Positions 25,128-34,906 of a stretch of 51,545 bases of DNA are shown here, in pieces. This stretch comes from Leadbetterella byssophila_A (lineage in GTDB: Bacteria; Bacteroidota; Bacteroidia; Cytophagales; Spirosomataceae). A program made the translations under genes and the position numbers. The DNA lies in the NCBI GenBank assembly GCA_040394735.1, contig JBEBRR010000025.1:1-51545 (forward strand). The letters are read 5' to 3'. Under the pieces are notes generated by a model that did not search any database, had not been told where the DNA came from, and worked only from the letters and a program-made list of their open reading frames with translations. The number at the start of each line of letters is the position of its first letter. Positions within the stretch are counted from its first letter, which is position 1.

Positions 25128-26858
25128 TTACAGATTCTGAGACAATTCTTTCAGTAACCCTTTGGCCGCGTTCAGGTTCTTATTCCAATCCGGCAAGCGG
25201 TTGGGACTGTTCAGTACGGCAATGGCTGCATGCAGGCGTTCCAGATCTGCCGGCTTCAGCTTTTTCTTCAAGATCCGGATCTTTTCATAATCCTGAATTC
25301 CCTCCAGCATACGTTCATAACGGATAGAGCTTCGGCCCTGGGGGTATACAATGTAGGTATCTCCGGCAGGCCATGTGCGGAAACGGGAATCATGCAGGGG
25401 ATTCTCCACCCAAGAATTAAATGCCCAGCGAAGCATTCCGTCAAAACCGGCAGCTTCGGTATACCAGCCTAAGTATGCCGATTCAGCCGGGTCAGAAAAG
25501 GTAAACTGGTTAGGAAAACCGTCTGAGCAGCAGATATAGAAAGTAGTGTTCAGCCCCCTGGACTGGCGGTCAAGCAGATCTTCTTTGGAGAAGGGATGGC
25601 CTACGGCTATACTGATATCTTCACTGTTCGGGTAACGCTGGTAGGTTTTCTGGTTGTCGGCATACGAAACTCCCAGCTCCGGGGCCACCCGCTGAATAAG
25701 CTTCAGGGCACCGTCTACCTCTTCCCGGGTTCTTTCATCAATGGCGATATTGGTGATTTCCAGCCAGCCCTTTTGTTTCAGGTGTTTTACAAAATCAATT
25801 AAAAACGGGGTCCATACTTCTTCAAACGCCGGTGTCCCGGGCTTCGCTTTTACATTGACCAGCTTGCCTGCAGCAGCATCTTTATAATGTATTTCATTGT
25901 TCCAGGGAATGATCGAGTAGCAATTGATCATTTTTCTTACTCCCAGGTCCATCATAAATTGTACCCACCGGTCAAAAACGGTATAATCGTACTGCCAGGT
26001 GCCGTCTGTATGTTTTGTCCAGGTGATCATATCCGCATAAGGATCAAACGTCTGTACGTTCCACGGGTCTTTATTCAGTGTAGCGGTAATTACCTTCTGA
26101 CCGGCCCTTGCCGCCAGCTGCATCACCGGCTTCAGGGCTTCGAAATGCGCGTTACTCCACATGGCTGCCCCGTCAAGGCGCGCCACCGCCGACGGATGCT
26201 GCCACTGGTCGAGGTGAAATGTCCATTCGGATGGCGGAGGCAGAACCTGTCCGGAAACCTCCAGCTCAAGGGTCAGGGACTGGCGGATCACGCCCTCTCC
26301 CGTAATATCAACGGTAGCGGTATAGCTTCCCTTCCTGGCTTCGGCAGGAATGTCCACACTGATCCAGACCGGGCGCACATTCCGGGCATCAAGGTCAAAT
26401 GCTTTCAGATCATCGAGCATATCAGGCGAGAGTGATGCCGCAAAGTTTTCGGGCTTCCTGTGCCCACACCCGGCCGCAAACTCATCTGTCATTATATAAC
26501 GGACAAACCGTGCGGAAGCTACCGAGGCCGGCAGTTTCCCTTCCCGGGCCGTAAAGTCAGACAGGTCAACCTTCACTCCTTTAACCGGCTCGGTGGTCCA
26601 CAGTAATACCTGGGCAGAAACCCGCTCTCCCTTCCAGCCGGAAAGGCCGGCTTTTTTCTGAGGAATCATTTCCGGCGCTACAGAACGGGGAAACCGTTTG
26701 TCAATGCTAACAAATGAGCCGTGAAGGCCCGGCTTAATTTTGGACCAGTCAGACAGGGTATCGGAAGTAGGATCAGGTAGTTCCCGGAAAGGAGTGCCTT
26801 TCTGGGCCTGGCTCACCTGGAATAAAACTAAAATAAGCAGGAGGGTCTTGTTAATCAT
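25128..26858 (-). CDS. GH123-like / DUF4091 glycoside hydrolase, secreted
   Basis: 576 residues with a signal peptide ending near residue 18 (SQA-Q). Residues 60-205 form a beta-sandwich region, then a TIM-barrel-like domain (215-500). The adjacent Asp-Glu pair D374-E375 in NIAIDERTREE matches the DE pair used by GH123 beta-N-acetylgalactosaminidases, in which the substrate N-acetyl group takes part in catalysis. The closing part (MLRWAFNSWVENP, then ERMLEGIQDYEKIRILKKKL) is typical of DUF4091 proteins. Likely action: release of beta-linked GalNAc from host or environmental glycans. It is divergent from an esterase gene. Family likely, specificity inferred. Confidence 0.78.
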   Translation of the reverse strand: MINKTLLLILVLFQVSQAQKGTPFRELPDPTSDTLSDWSKIKPGLHGSFVSIDKRFPRSVAPEMIPQKKAGLSGWKGERVSAQVLLWTTEPVKGVKVDLSDFTAREGKLPASVASARFVRYIMTDEFAAGCGHRKPENFAASLSPDMLDDLKAFDLDARNVRPVWISVDIPAEARKGSYTATVDITGEGVIRQSLTLELEVSGQVLPPPSEWTFHLDQWQHPSAVARLDGAAMWSNAHFEALKPVMQLAARAGQKVITATLNKDPWNVQTFDPYADMITWTKHTDGTWQYDYTVFDRWVQFMMDLGVRKMINCYSIIPWNNEIHYKDAAAGKLVNVKAKPGTPAFEEVWTPFLIDFVKHLKQKGWLEITNIAIDERTREEVDGALKLIQRVAPELGVSYADNQKTYQRYPNSEDISIAVGHPFSKEDLLDRQSRGLNTTFYICCSDGFPNQFTFSDPAESAYLGWYTEAAGFDGMLRWAFNSWVENPLHDSRFRTWPAGDTYIVYPQGRSSIRYERMLEGIQDYEKIRILKKKLKPADLERLHAAIAVLNSPNRLPDWNKNLNAAKGLLKELSQNL

Positions 26859-26936
26859 TACGCATTTACGGTTTGAAAGATAAAACGTATTTGTTTTTAA
26901 GTAAATTTACGAAATAATCATTTGCCATCATCATTT

Positions 26937-29180
26937 ATGAAATCAAACCTCTGGGCAATTTCGGGGAACTACCTCATCCGGCTGATCCTTGTGTTTATCA
27001 TCACTCCCGCCGCTGCACAGGTAACTTTTACGGAAGCCCCTGAGAACCTGCAGCTTTACCCCAGGAATACGGAAAATAAAGCGAAGGTGGTGATTTCAGG
27101 AAAGCTTCTGCGAAAAAATTATATCCGGGCTGTTCTCGAAGTATCCGAAGAAAAGAAACTGGTCAATACCCTTAATGCAGAATTTTCAGGTGCCGACTCG
27201 GCCAGCTTCAGCTTTCAGGCAGATATTTCCGCCCAACCGGCAGAATATGATTTTAAGGTTTTCCTTGTAGATAAAGATCAGAAAAAAGAAATGGTGCTCG
27301 ATAGAGAGGGGATCGTTTGTGGCGATTTTATTATTCTCTACGGACAGTCGAATATCAAAGCGCTGGTGGGGATTGACGATATAGAGAAGCAGACAGACAC
27401 CCGCCTTCTCCGGAACTATGATACGCCCGATCCGGGAAAGCCGGAGGCTATGAAATGGTACCGGGCCCATGAGCCTTATGCCTCGGTGGGGGGGATCGGG
27501 CTGCATCTGCAGTCGCTTATCCTGGCCCGTTACGGTATTCCCACCTGTGTGCTGAACGGCAGTGTGGGCGGCGCTAACCTTGTATCACTAATCAATCCTG
27601 ACGAATCGTTTACCCGTCTTAATTCTTATTACGGCCAGCTCTATTTACGTGTTAAGAAATCCGGAGCCCTGGGCAAAGCAAAAGCGGTTATCTGGCGGCA
27701 GGGGGAAGCTGAGACCTGCAACTGGTACAAGGATATTGAAGATTACCCGAAACATTTTGAGCAGCTATACCGGCAGGTCTCTTCAGACTATAAGGGATAT
27801 ACCCGTTTTTACAATATACAAACGGGCATCCTTCATTGTAACCAGCTGGAAGAGGCCGGACAGTTGAGAGAATATATGAGAAGAACAAAATACCTTTTTG
27901 AGGGTATTGAAACCACCAATATGCATGGTCTCCCGCTGTCGGACGATGTTCATTATACCCTGAACAGCTATAAAAAAGCCGCAGAAGAGCTTTTACCGCT
28001 GCTGGGACGGGATATTTATGGCGAAAAAGACAATCAGGAGGTACATCCGCCCGATATTCAGAAAGTTCTGATCACCCCTTCCCGCGATACCCTCATCCTT
28101 GTATTTGAAGAAGACCAGAAAATCGTTTTTCCCGAACCCCGCAACATCAACGGGTTTACCTGGAAGATGGAAGACTATTTTTATGTGAACACCACCACCG
28201 CTTATACCGATGATATCGTGGTAAAAGGCCGGGCCGACAGAAACCGGGTGTATCTCAGTCTGAAATGGGGCATTAATGAGGGCTATGTTACCTATCTGCC
28301 CTCTTATTCCCGGTTTAACCCTCCTTCCCAGGAGGTCCACCTGGAAAACAGTCGCGGACTCCGGGCCATGTCATTTTATCAGGTGCCCGTTTCTGAAGTT
28401 CTGAAAAAACCGGAAATGATCTCAGGCGAGCTTGCCGGCAGTAGCCGGGTAAAGCTGGTATTTGGAGAGGCAGACCGGTATATGGTGGAAAGACGCTTCA
28501 GTAATGAACAGGGATTCCTGTCACTGGCAACCGTAAATGCCGGTACCTACGAAGATAACCTCCCCTCTACCCTTTCTGATGCAGTAGAATACCGGCTTAA
28601 GCGGATTTCAGAAAAATCAGAGTCGGATTACAGCAATATCCTGCGGGTCTCCCTTAAGGCTGCGGCTGATCCGCCTGTCATTATATCACTAAGCCCCAAC
28701 CCTGTTTTGTATGGTTCAGGCGAACCCATCCTCCTACAGGGACAGCACTTGGGAGAAACACCGGGAAAGCTGGAAATAGGATCAAAAGTTGCCGAAATAC
28801 AGAACTGGCAGGAAAATGAGGTACGGTTCCGGATTCCGTCAGGAATCCCTGCAGGTGAACATGCCCTGATTCTGACCACGTCAAAAGGACTGATAACGGG
28901 AAGCAATATTCGTGTGGATCCCGTTTTGGCCGAGAATCCCGCCATTCATGGTTCTCTATACCCCAATCCCATCAAGGCTGACGATGTTTTTCTCAAAATA
29001 ACAGGAAGTGTGGAATCGGTAACCGTCGTTTCCGGCTCCGGGAAAGAAACCGGCCTTCCCTTTGCACCGGCCGCCACCGATGAATACCGGATTCATACCG
29101 GGAAAATTCCGTCAGGCAGCTATCTTATGAGAGTAAAAACTTCGAAAGAAGCGCTGACAATCAGAATTATTAAGCTATAA
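26937..29180 (+). CDS. Sialate O-acetylesterase-like SGNH hydrolase with T9SS sorting signal
   Basis: 747 residues from the ATG at 26937 (a TTG at 26922 is less likely). The signal peptide ends near residue 28 (AAA-Q). The esterase core shows the SGNH blocks: GQSN near 136-139 with the catalytic Ser, GGANLVSL, WRQGEAET and DDVHY with the Asp-x-x-His pair. This matches sialate O-acetylesterases. An IPT/TIG-like beta domain (LSPNPVLYGSGEPILLQGQH) follows, and the last 75 residues (LYPNPIKADDVFL, then GSYLMRV, ending IRIIKL) are a type A T9SS sorting signal. It should be secreted by T9SS to the surface or medium and deacetylate glycans. Confidence 0.85.
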   Translation: MKSNLWAISGNYLIRLILVFIITPAAAQVTFTEAPENLQLYPRNTENKAKVVISGKLLRKNYIRAVLEVSEEKKLVNTLNAEFSGADSASFSFQADISAQPAEYDFKVFLVDKDQKKEMVLDREGIVCGDFIILYGQSNIKALVGIDDIEKQTDTRLLRNYDTPDPGKPEAMKWYRAHEPYASVGGIGLHLQSLILARYGIPTCVLNGSVGGANLVSLINPDESFTRLNSYYGQLYLRVKKSGALGKAKAVIWRQGEAETCNWYKDIEDYPKHFEQLYRQVSSDYKGYTRFYNIQTGILHCNQLEEAGQLREYMRRTKYLFEGIETTNMHGLPLSDDVHYTLNSYKKAAEELLPLLGRDIYGEKDNQEVHPPDIQKVLITPSRDTLILVFEEDQKIVFPEPRNINGFTWKMEDYFYVNTTTAYTDDIVVKGRADRNRVYLSLKWGINEGYVTYLPSYSRFNPPSQEVHLENSRGLRAMSFYQVPVSEVLKKPEMISGELAGSSRVKLVFGEADRYMVERRFSNEQGFLSLATVNAGTYEDNLPSTLSDAVEYRLKRISEKSESDYSNILRVSLKAAADPPVIISLSPNPVLYGSGEPILLQGQHLGETPGKLEIGSKVAEIQNWQENEVRFRIPSGIPAGEHALILTTSKGLITGSNIRVDPVLAENPAIHGSLYPNPIKADDVFLKITGSVESVTVVSGSGKETGLPFAPAATDEYRIHTGKIPSGSYLMRVKTSKEALTIRIIKL

Positions 29181-29249
29181 AAATAAGACCGGCGGTTATG
29201 TGACCGGATTCCCAAAACAACACCGTTGGCAGGCTTTTTAAGCTCTTCT

Positions 29250-29858
29250 TTAACGGAGATCAATGATCTCCACTTTCGGATATTTACTTTTATCAAACGT
29301 AAATGCCCCGTTGGCCACTGTGATGTTCGGTTTGAAATCTGTGATGGTGTAAGTGGTAGCGCCCGCCCGGTCAAAGACCGTCCAGGAAGAAATAAGCTTG
29401 TCCGCCTTACCGATGGTCAGTTCAATTTTTGATACCGATGACCGGGTTTTCGGAGTCAGGGCCACCACATCATATTTTTTACCTCCCAGCGTTACCTCAT
29501 TTTTATAGGAAGAAGCATATCCCTTCTTATAGAGATTAAAAATATTATTGGGAGAGATGTCGCTTTCATCTCCTTCGTTGTAGGATGTAATATTTACTTC
29601 GTTGGCATCTGCCACATAGGTATAAACATCCTTCCCGTTATTGTACACCTCCTGTCCGCCGAGCGTGATCTTATACATTTTGCCTTTGGAAAGAAGCGTA
29701 CCTGCATACTTTTCAGCGCCTGACACCTTAAATCCTGCCGAATACGAAGTAAAGGAAGAATACTTCCGGTTCACGGCATTCAAAATATCAACGGCCTTCT
29801 GGCCGGGAGCCGGTTGAGCCGAGCTGAATATCAGGAGTAAAACAAATAACTTTTTCAT
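29250..29858 (-). CDS. lolA: LolA-like outer-membrane lipoprotein carrier
   Basis: 202 residues with a signal peptide (about 1-19, APG-Q). The mature protein follows the LolA pattern: an N-terminal helix ILNAVNRKYSSFTSYSAGFKV, then antiparallel strands (GTLLSKGKMYKITLGGQEVYNNGKDV split over several turns) and a C-terminal FTFDKSKYPKVEIIDL. LolA carries lipoproteins across the periplasm. It lies 69 nt downstream of ftsK on the same strand, an order also seen in Escherichia coli, which supports the call. Confidence 0.88.
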   Translation of the reverse strand: MKKLFVLLLIFSSAQPAPGQKAVDILNAVNRKYSSFTSYSAGFKVSGAEKYAGTLLSKGKMYKITLGGQEVYNNGKDVYTYVADANEVNITSYNEGDESDISPNNIFNLYKKGYASSYKNEVTLGGKKYDVVALTPKTRSSVSKIELTIGKADKLISSWTVFDRAGATTYTITDFKPNITVANGAFTFDKSKYPKVEIIDLR

Positions 29859-29927
29859 AATCTGTCGTATTGTAATTCTTAGACCGTGCAGCCCATCCCA
29901 GGTTTATCCCGTTAAGAATTATTAACA

Positions 29928-32324
29928 CTATTTTCTGAGATTACGTAAGATCTCCTCCAGGTATTCCGTGTCTTTTACCAGCACTTCCCTGGCTTTTGAG
30001 CCTTCAAAAGGCCCCAGGATTCCCGCACCTTCCAGCTGGTCCACGATACGGCCGGCCCGGTTATATCCCAGCTTCATTTTCCGCTGGATCAGCGAGGTGC
30101 TTCCCTGCTGGTGGATGACCAGCAAACGGGCCGCTTCTTCAAACAGGGGATCGAGTTCGGAAGGGTCAAAATCAGGAGTATCCGGTTCATCATCGCCGTA
30201 ATATTCCGGAAGAATATAGGCCGACGGATAAGCCCGCTGTTCCCCAATAAATTCACAGATACTTTCTACCTCGGGCGTATCCACAAAGGGGCATTGCAAA
30301 CGGATCATTTCCGAACCGGTGGAAAGCAGCATATCGCCGTTCCCTACCAGCTGTTCAGCTCCTCCTGTGTCCATGATGGTCCGGGAGTCTACCTTGGCAG
30401 TTACCTTGAACGAAAGCCGGGCGGGGAAGTTAGCTTTGATCAGACCGGTGATCACGTTCACGGAAGGCCGCTGCGTGGCCACAATCAGGTGTATCCCAAT
30501 GGCCCGTGCCAGCTGGGCAAGACGGGCAATAGGCTGCTCCACCTCTTTCCCTGCCGTCATCATCAGGTCAGCCAGCTCATCAATTACCAGCACGATATAC
30601 GGGAGGTATTTGTGTCCTTTTTCCGGGTTCAGCTTTCGCTTGATAAATTTGGCATTGTATTCCTTCACATTCCGGACGCTGGCATCTTTCAGCAGGTCAT
30701 ACCGCTGATCCATTTCAATGCACAGTGAGTTCAGTGTATTAATTACCTTCTTGGTGTCCGTGATAATGGCCTCCTCCGCATTGGGAAGCATGGCCAGAAA
30801 ATGGCGTTCAATCTTATTGAAGAGAGTAAGCTCCACCTTCTTGGGGTCTACCAGCACAAATTTTACTTCGGAAGGATGCTTCTTGTAAAGCAGGGAAGTA
30901 AGAATCACATTTAAGCCTACGGATTTCCCCTGGCCGGTAGCCCCTGCCATCAGCAGGTGAGGCATCTTGGCCAGGTCAGCCACAAATATCTCATTGGAAA
31001 TGGTCTTGCCCAGAATTACCGGCAGCTCAAAGCCTGCCTTCTGAAACTTCTCTGAAGCCATAATAGACTTCATGGAAACCATCTCCCGCTTCTTATTGGG
31101 CACCTCGATACCGATGGTCCCTTTGCCGGGCATGGGGGCGATGATCCGGATGCCCAGCGCCGAAAGGCTCAGGGCAATGTCATCTTCAAGATTCTTGATC
31201 TTGGAGATTCTTACTCCTGCATCAGGTACAATCTCATACAGGGTTACCGTAGGGCCGATAGTAGCCTTGATGGACGAGATCCCGATAGAAAAGTTATTGA
31301 TGGTCTCTACAATTCTGTTCTTATTGGCTTCCAGCTCTTCCTGCGTTACCTGTGAACCGGTGTTCCCGTATTCTGCCAGCAGGCTGAGCGGCGGATACTG
31401 GTAGGTAGACAAATCGAGCTTGGGGTCATATTCTCCGTATTCCGCCACCAGGTCTTCGCCCTGATCCGGGAATACAGGTGCTTCCACCGCCCGAGGGGGC
31501 TCCGGCGCTGCTTCTACCGTAAACGCTACATCGGGCCCTTTGAAGGGCTCCTTGGGAAGGGAAGACAGCTCAAAGTTCTCTTCTTCCCGGATCGCCTGCA
31601 AAACAGGCTCCTCTCTTGTGAACACTTCTTTTTCCGGCTCCTCTGCCTCTACCGTTTCTTCTTTTTCGTCCCATGACCGGTTATTTTTCCGTTTTTTAGG
31701 CATATAATTCCCCAAAATATAGTCATCTATCCGGGTAAATCCGTGAAAGAAGATCATCCATGCCACCAGGAGCAGTAAAATGAGCAGCAGGCTTCCATAC
31801 CCCATTAATGTATGAAGCAGCTCATTGGCATGCAGGCCCACGCGCCCGGAGAGGGTGATGGTATGCAGGTCAAAAATATGAACGAAATATCCCAGGAAAA
31901 GAGAAAAGAAAAAAGTATAGAACAGGGCTCCGAGAACCACCCGGTACAGGTTCAGTTTAAAAAGGTCTTCATTAAATACCCAGCGGAATCCTGTCAGAAA
32001 AAGGGGCAGAAGAATCAGGAAGGAAGAAATACCAAACCATACATAAATAAACCAATGGGATATCTTAGCCCCCAGAAGCCCCAGAATGTTATCGGTTTTG
32101 GTATCGGTACTGCCGGCCAGGTCACGGATGGAGCTCTGTACAATATCCTGGTCTGATGCCCCGGTAAACAAATAGGAAAAGAAGGAAATCAGCAGGAAAA
32201 AAGTAAAAAATATCAGGAAAACCCCCATCAGGAATTTTAACCGGTTATCATTCGTAAAGAGCTTACCTTCAGGCTTGGGGGGCTCTTTTTCGGCCTTTTT
32301 CTTCGGACGGAAAGTATTGGACAT
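29928..32324 (-). CDS. ftsK: DNA translocase FtsK/SpoIIIE
   Basis: 798 residues. Four membrane helices occupy about 30-205. A short charged linker (210-320, rich in Glu and Pro) follows, much shorter than in Escherichia coli. The RecA-like motor has Walker A GATGQGKSVG (K467) and Walker B YIVLVIDELADLMM, then GIHLIVATQRPSVNVITGLI. The C-terminal winged-helix gamma domain (about 735-798, STSLIQRKMKLGYNRAGRIVD) recognises orienting DNA sequences. It pumps DNA at the division septum for chromosome segregation and dimer resolution. It shares its strand with lolA downstream. Confidence 0.97.
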   Translation of the reverse strand: MSNTFRPKKKAEKEPPKPEGKLFTNDNRLKFLMGVFLIFFTFFLLISFFSYLFTGASDQDIVQSSIRDLAGSTDTKTDNILGLLGAKISHWFIYVWFGISSFLILLPLFLTGFRWVFNEDLFKLNLYRVVLGALFYTFFFSLFLGYFVHIFDLHTITLSGRVGLHANELLHTLMGYGSLLLILLLLVAWMIFFHGFTRIDDYILGNYMPKKRKNNRSWDEKEETVEAEEPEKEVFTREEPVLQAIREEENFELSSLPKEPFKGPDVAFTVEAAPEPPRAVEAPVFPDQGEDLVAEYGEYDPKLDLSTYQYPPLSLLAEYGNTGSQVTQEELEANKNRIVETINNFSIGISSIKATIGPTVTLYEIVPDAGVRISKIKNLEDDIALSLSALGIRIIAPMPGKGTIGIEVPNKKREMVSMKSIMASEKFQKAGFELPVILGKTISNEIFVADLAKMPHLLMAGATGQGKSVGLNVILTSLLYKKHPSEVKFVLVDPKKVELTLFNKIERHFLAMLPNAEEAIITDTKKVINTLNSLCIEMDQRYDLLKDASVRNVKEYNAKFIKRKLNPEKGHKYLPYIVLVIDELADLMMTAGKEVEQPIARLAQLARAIGIHLIVATQRPSVNVITGLIKANFPARLSFKVTAKVDSRTIMDTGGAEQLVGNGDMLLSTGSEMIRLQCPFVDTPEVESICEFIGEQRAYPSAYILPEYYGDDEPDTPDFDPSELDPLFEEAARLLVIHQQGSTSLIQRKMKLGYNRAGRIVDQLEGAGILGPFEGSKAREVLVKDTEYLEEILRNLRK

Positions 32325-32367
32325 TATGGTCGATCGTTAATTATAAGGAAAGCATACGATCACAAAG

Positions 32368-33198
32368 TTATAATAAAAACATCAAGACCGCAAACACGAT
32401 CAGCCAGTAAAAAGGCAGGGCAAAAACCAGGGAAGCAAGGTAGACGGAATCAAAAAAAACAGTCTCCTTTGTTTTAGGTCTGACCACCGCACCGAGAAGC
32501 AGGTAAAGCGGGAAATTCACTATGAATGCAAGATAATACAACGCGGGCCTCCATGATGTAAATGCAAAGTCACGGGTAACGGCACGCTCGAGACTGTCTT
32601 TCAACTGCTGATTAAACTTCAGTACATTGGTTCCGTTCACCTGGTGGTCATCAAAATCTTCTTTCCGGATCGGTGCTTCAAAATTGAGCACTATTTTTTT
32701 ACCGGTAGAAATAAACTGGTCGTAATTCAGCGCGGTAGGAATAACTGTTACGTCAATTCCTTCGCTCCAGGTCTGCAACGCCAGGCGGGCTGTTCCTTTT
32801 TTCAGCGGGAGCAATTGGGTCTGGTTCATACACAGGCCTTCGCTGAAAATCAGCACCTGTCCCTTATCTTCAAATACCAGCGAACATTTTTCAAACGTCT
32901 CATCGTTCTTGTCCAGGTTTTCCTTACCCTCTGAGATACGGTAAATGGGCATCATATACAGCTTGTGCAGCAGGTTTCTGACCCATGGCCTTTTAAAGGC
33001 ATCCCCCCGGGCAAGCGACCATATCGGCCGTTCCACTATACAATCGAGCAGAATAGCGTCAAGAAAAGAATTCGGGTGAAAGGAAGCAAACATAACGGCT
33101 TTGTCTGCGGGGATATTCTCCATACCGTTGATCTTTATATCCCGGATAAAAAATTTCAGGACAATCCCGACATACACCTTTAAAAAACCGTAGAGCAT
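32368..33198 (-). CDS. PlsC-like 1-acylglycerol-3-phosphate acyltransferase family protein
   Basis: 276 residues. The acyltransferase motif is H41-PNSFL-D47, which has five residues between His and Asp rather than the usual four; the second motif FSEG (118-121) is present. Two C-terminal hydrophobic segments (about 220-240 and 252-276) anchor it. It probably transfers an acyl group to a glycerophosphate or other lipid at the inner membrane; the acceptor is unclear. It lies between ftsK and the serine hydrolase, 14 nt after the latter, so it may be the distal gene of the mre operon. Confidence 0.82.
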   Translation of the reverse strand: MLYGFLKVYVGIVLKFFIRDIKINGMENIPADKAVMFASFHPNSFLDAILLDCIVERPIWSLARGDAFKRPWVRNLLHKLYMMPIYRISEGKENLDKNDETFEKCSLVFEDKGQVLIFSEGLCMNQTQLLPLKKGTARLALQTWSEGIDVTVIPTALNYDQFISTGKKIVLNFEAPIRKEDFDDHQVNGTNVLKFNQQLKDSLERAVTRDFAFTSWRPALYYLAFIVNFPLYLLLGAVVRPKTKETVFFDSVYLASLVFALPFYWLIVFAVLMFLL

Positions 33199-33212
33199 TT
33201 CTAATTATTTAA

Positions 33213-34391
33213 TTACTGATCAAGAATATTGTCTTCCAGCGACGAATTCTTATGATCTCCGTGAAGAATATCTACCATCTCCCTGATGTTATATACGCTT
33301 CTGTTGTATTTGTTACTCAGCAATATGACCACAAAATCCTCCCGGAGGTCAAAAAACATAATGGTATTATACCCCTTCCACCAGCCGGTATGGTAAATAT
33401 AGTCGGTTTGTTGCAGTTTATTTACCCATAGCCTGAATCCGTAGCCGTAATTTCTTATGCCCGGGTGTTCGAAGCTCCTCGGTGTGTACATCTCCCGGAG
33501 ATTTTCTTTGGAAACAATTTTCCCTGATTTAAGCACATTATAATATTTGAACAGATCAGGGGCGGTAGAATAAATCCCCTTGTCGCCCATGATATCGTCA
33601 TAAAAATCCTTTTCCAGCTTCCGGCCGTTCTGGTAGCCGTAGGTACGGTCCCGGTTCAGCCCCGGGTTAACAGAGGTTCCGGCAAAGGTGTTGGTCATTC
33701 CCGCCGGTCCGAAGATGTTTTCTTCCATATACCGGGCGAAAGGCAACCCTGAAACCTTCTCAATAACAGCTCCTAAAATAGCATAATTGGTATTGTTATA
33801 GGCAAAGTAATGATCGGGCAGGTTCAGAATCTTCGGTGTGGGTTTTGCTTCCGTGAACCATTGCATGACCTGCTGGTTATTCGGATAAATCTTATCCTTT
33901 CTTACCCTTCTGTCAAATTCATACTGGTAATAGGGAAGACCGGACCGGTGCGACAGCAGGCTACGGATAGTAACACCGGTATAGGGGAAATCCGGGTAAA
34001 AATCCTGTATAGTATTGTCAAGTCCCATTTTTCCTTCCTGCACCAGCTTCATAATGGCCAGGGCCGTAAAGGTTTTGGAAAGCGACGCCAGCTGGAATTT
34101 GGAGTTCATGGTATTGACCACGGTATCATGCGCAAAACCGGTGGCTTTCTCGAACAGAATGATGCCTTTCTGAGCAACGAGTACGGTACCATTGAAGCCG
34201 GCTTTTTTGCTGAAAGCTGCTTCCAGCAGCTTCGCCTTTTCATCGGCATTGATCTCTTTGCGTATCTTCTGAATTTCCTGTGTGCTTAAAGGCTTATCTC
34301 CTGCCGGCTCTTCCTTCTTCTCCTCTTTCTTTTGATTTTGGGTACAGGCCAAAAGTATCCCCCACAAAATCAAAAATATTCCTGCTCTCAT
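33213..34391 (-). CDS. Serine hydrolase of the class C beta-lactamase / DD-peptidase family, lipoprotein
   Basis: 392 residues. The N-terminus has a lipoprotein signal with LLAC (C16) followed by a charged linker. The penicillin-binding-like active site is complete: S103-L-S-K106 in LASLSKTFTA, YNN in FAYNNTNYAIL as the YxN motif, and HTG in YHTGWWKG as the third motif. Members cleave D-amino-acid peptides, beta-lactams or esters. The start overlaps the mreD stop by 4 nt, so it is translated together with the rod-shape proteins, where PBP2 (mrdA) is often found in Bacteroidota. A role in peptidoglycan trimming is an inference from this context. Confidence 0.88.
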   Translation of the reverse strand: MRAGIFLILWGILLACTQNQKKEEKKEEPAGDKPLSTQEIQKIRKEINADEKAKLLEAAFSKKAGFNGTVLVAQKGIILFEKATGFAHDTVVNTMNSKFQLASLSKTFTALAIMKLVQEGKMGLDNTIQDFYPDFPYTGVTIRSLLSHRSGLPYYQYEFDRRVRKDKIYPNNQQVMQWFTEAKPTPKILNLPDHYFAYNNTNYAILGAVIEKVSGLPFARYMEENIFGPAGMTNTFAGTSVNPGLNRDRTYGYQNGRKLEKDFYDDIMGDKGIYSTAPDLFKYYNVLKSGKIVSKENLREMYTPRSFEHPGIRNYGYGFRLWVNKLQQTDYIYHTGWWKGYNTIMFFDLREDFVVILLSNKYNRSVYNIREMVDILHGDHKNSSLEDNILDQ

Positions 34392-34906
34392 GAATTACGT
34401 AGGCTTTTTAAATACACGTGGAGCAGGAAGATCACAATAGAAGAAAACATAACGCTGGCCAATATCTTCAGCGATGTGTTCAGGAAAAAATTGAAGGTTC
34501 CGGCTTCCAGAAAAAACAAATAGGTATGATGAATAAAGGTGAGGATAACAATATACCGGATGAAGCGCTCTACGCCCATCCCCTCTACCGAAATAACAAT
34601 CTCATTCTCCAATCCTTTACTGGGAAAAAGTACTTTCAGAATAAACCCGCGGATATAGGCGATCATCACCGCGGCAGAAGCATGTAAACCGGCCGTGTTG
34701 TAAAATATATCCACCAGGATACCCGTCACAAAAGCAATCACAAGGGCTGTGGAAGTAGGAGTGGAGCTGGGCAAAAACAGGATCACCGATATATAAACGA
34801 AGCAAAAAGCCACATCGAAAAACACCAGGTTTCTCAGGATAAAAACCTGCAGTAAGGTATAAATGATGGCGCTTGCCGCTATTTTGAGTATGGTCTGGGT
34901 GTTCAC
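34388..34906 (-). CDS. mreD: Rod shape-determining protein MreD
   Basis: 172 residues with five or six hydrophobic segments and few charged loops, the size and profile of MreD. GILVDIFYNTAGLHASAAVM is the recognisable conserved loop. It is an inner-membrane part of the elongasome that links MreC, MreB and cell-wall synthases. It overlaps mreC by 4 nt upstream and the serine hydrolase by 4 nt downstream. Sequence divergence of MreD is normal; the position after mreBC makes the call firm. Confidence 0.9.
   Translation of the reverse strand: MNTQTILKIAASAIIYTLLQVFILRNLVFFDVAFCFVYISVILFLPSSTPTSTALVIAFVTGILVDIFYNTAGLHASAAVMIAYIRGFILKVLFPSKGLENEIVISVEGMGVERFIRYIVILTFIHHTYLFFLEAGTFNFFLNTSLKILASVMFSSIVIFLLHVYLKSLRNS

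Noticed and set aside
29873..29921. Inverted repeat TAATTCTTA / TAAGAATTA between ftsK and lolA
   Set aside because: The 31-nt loop and AT-rich arms make a stable hairpin unlikely, and no T-run follows on the transcribed strand.
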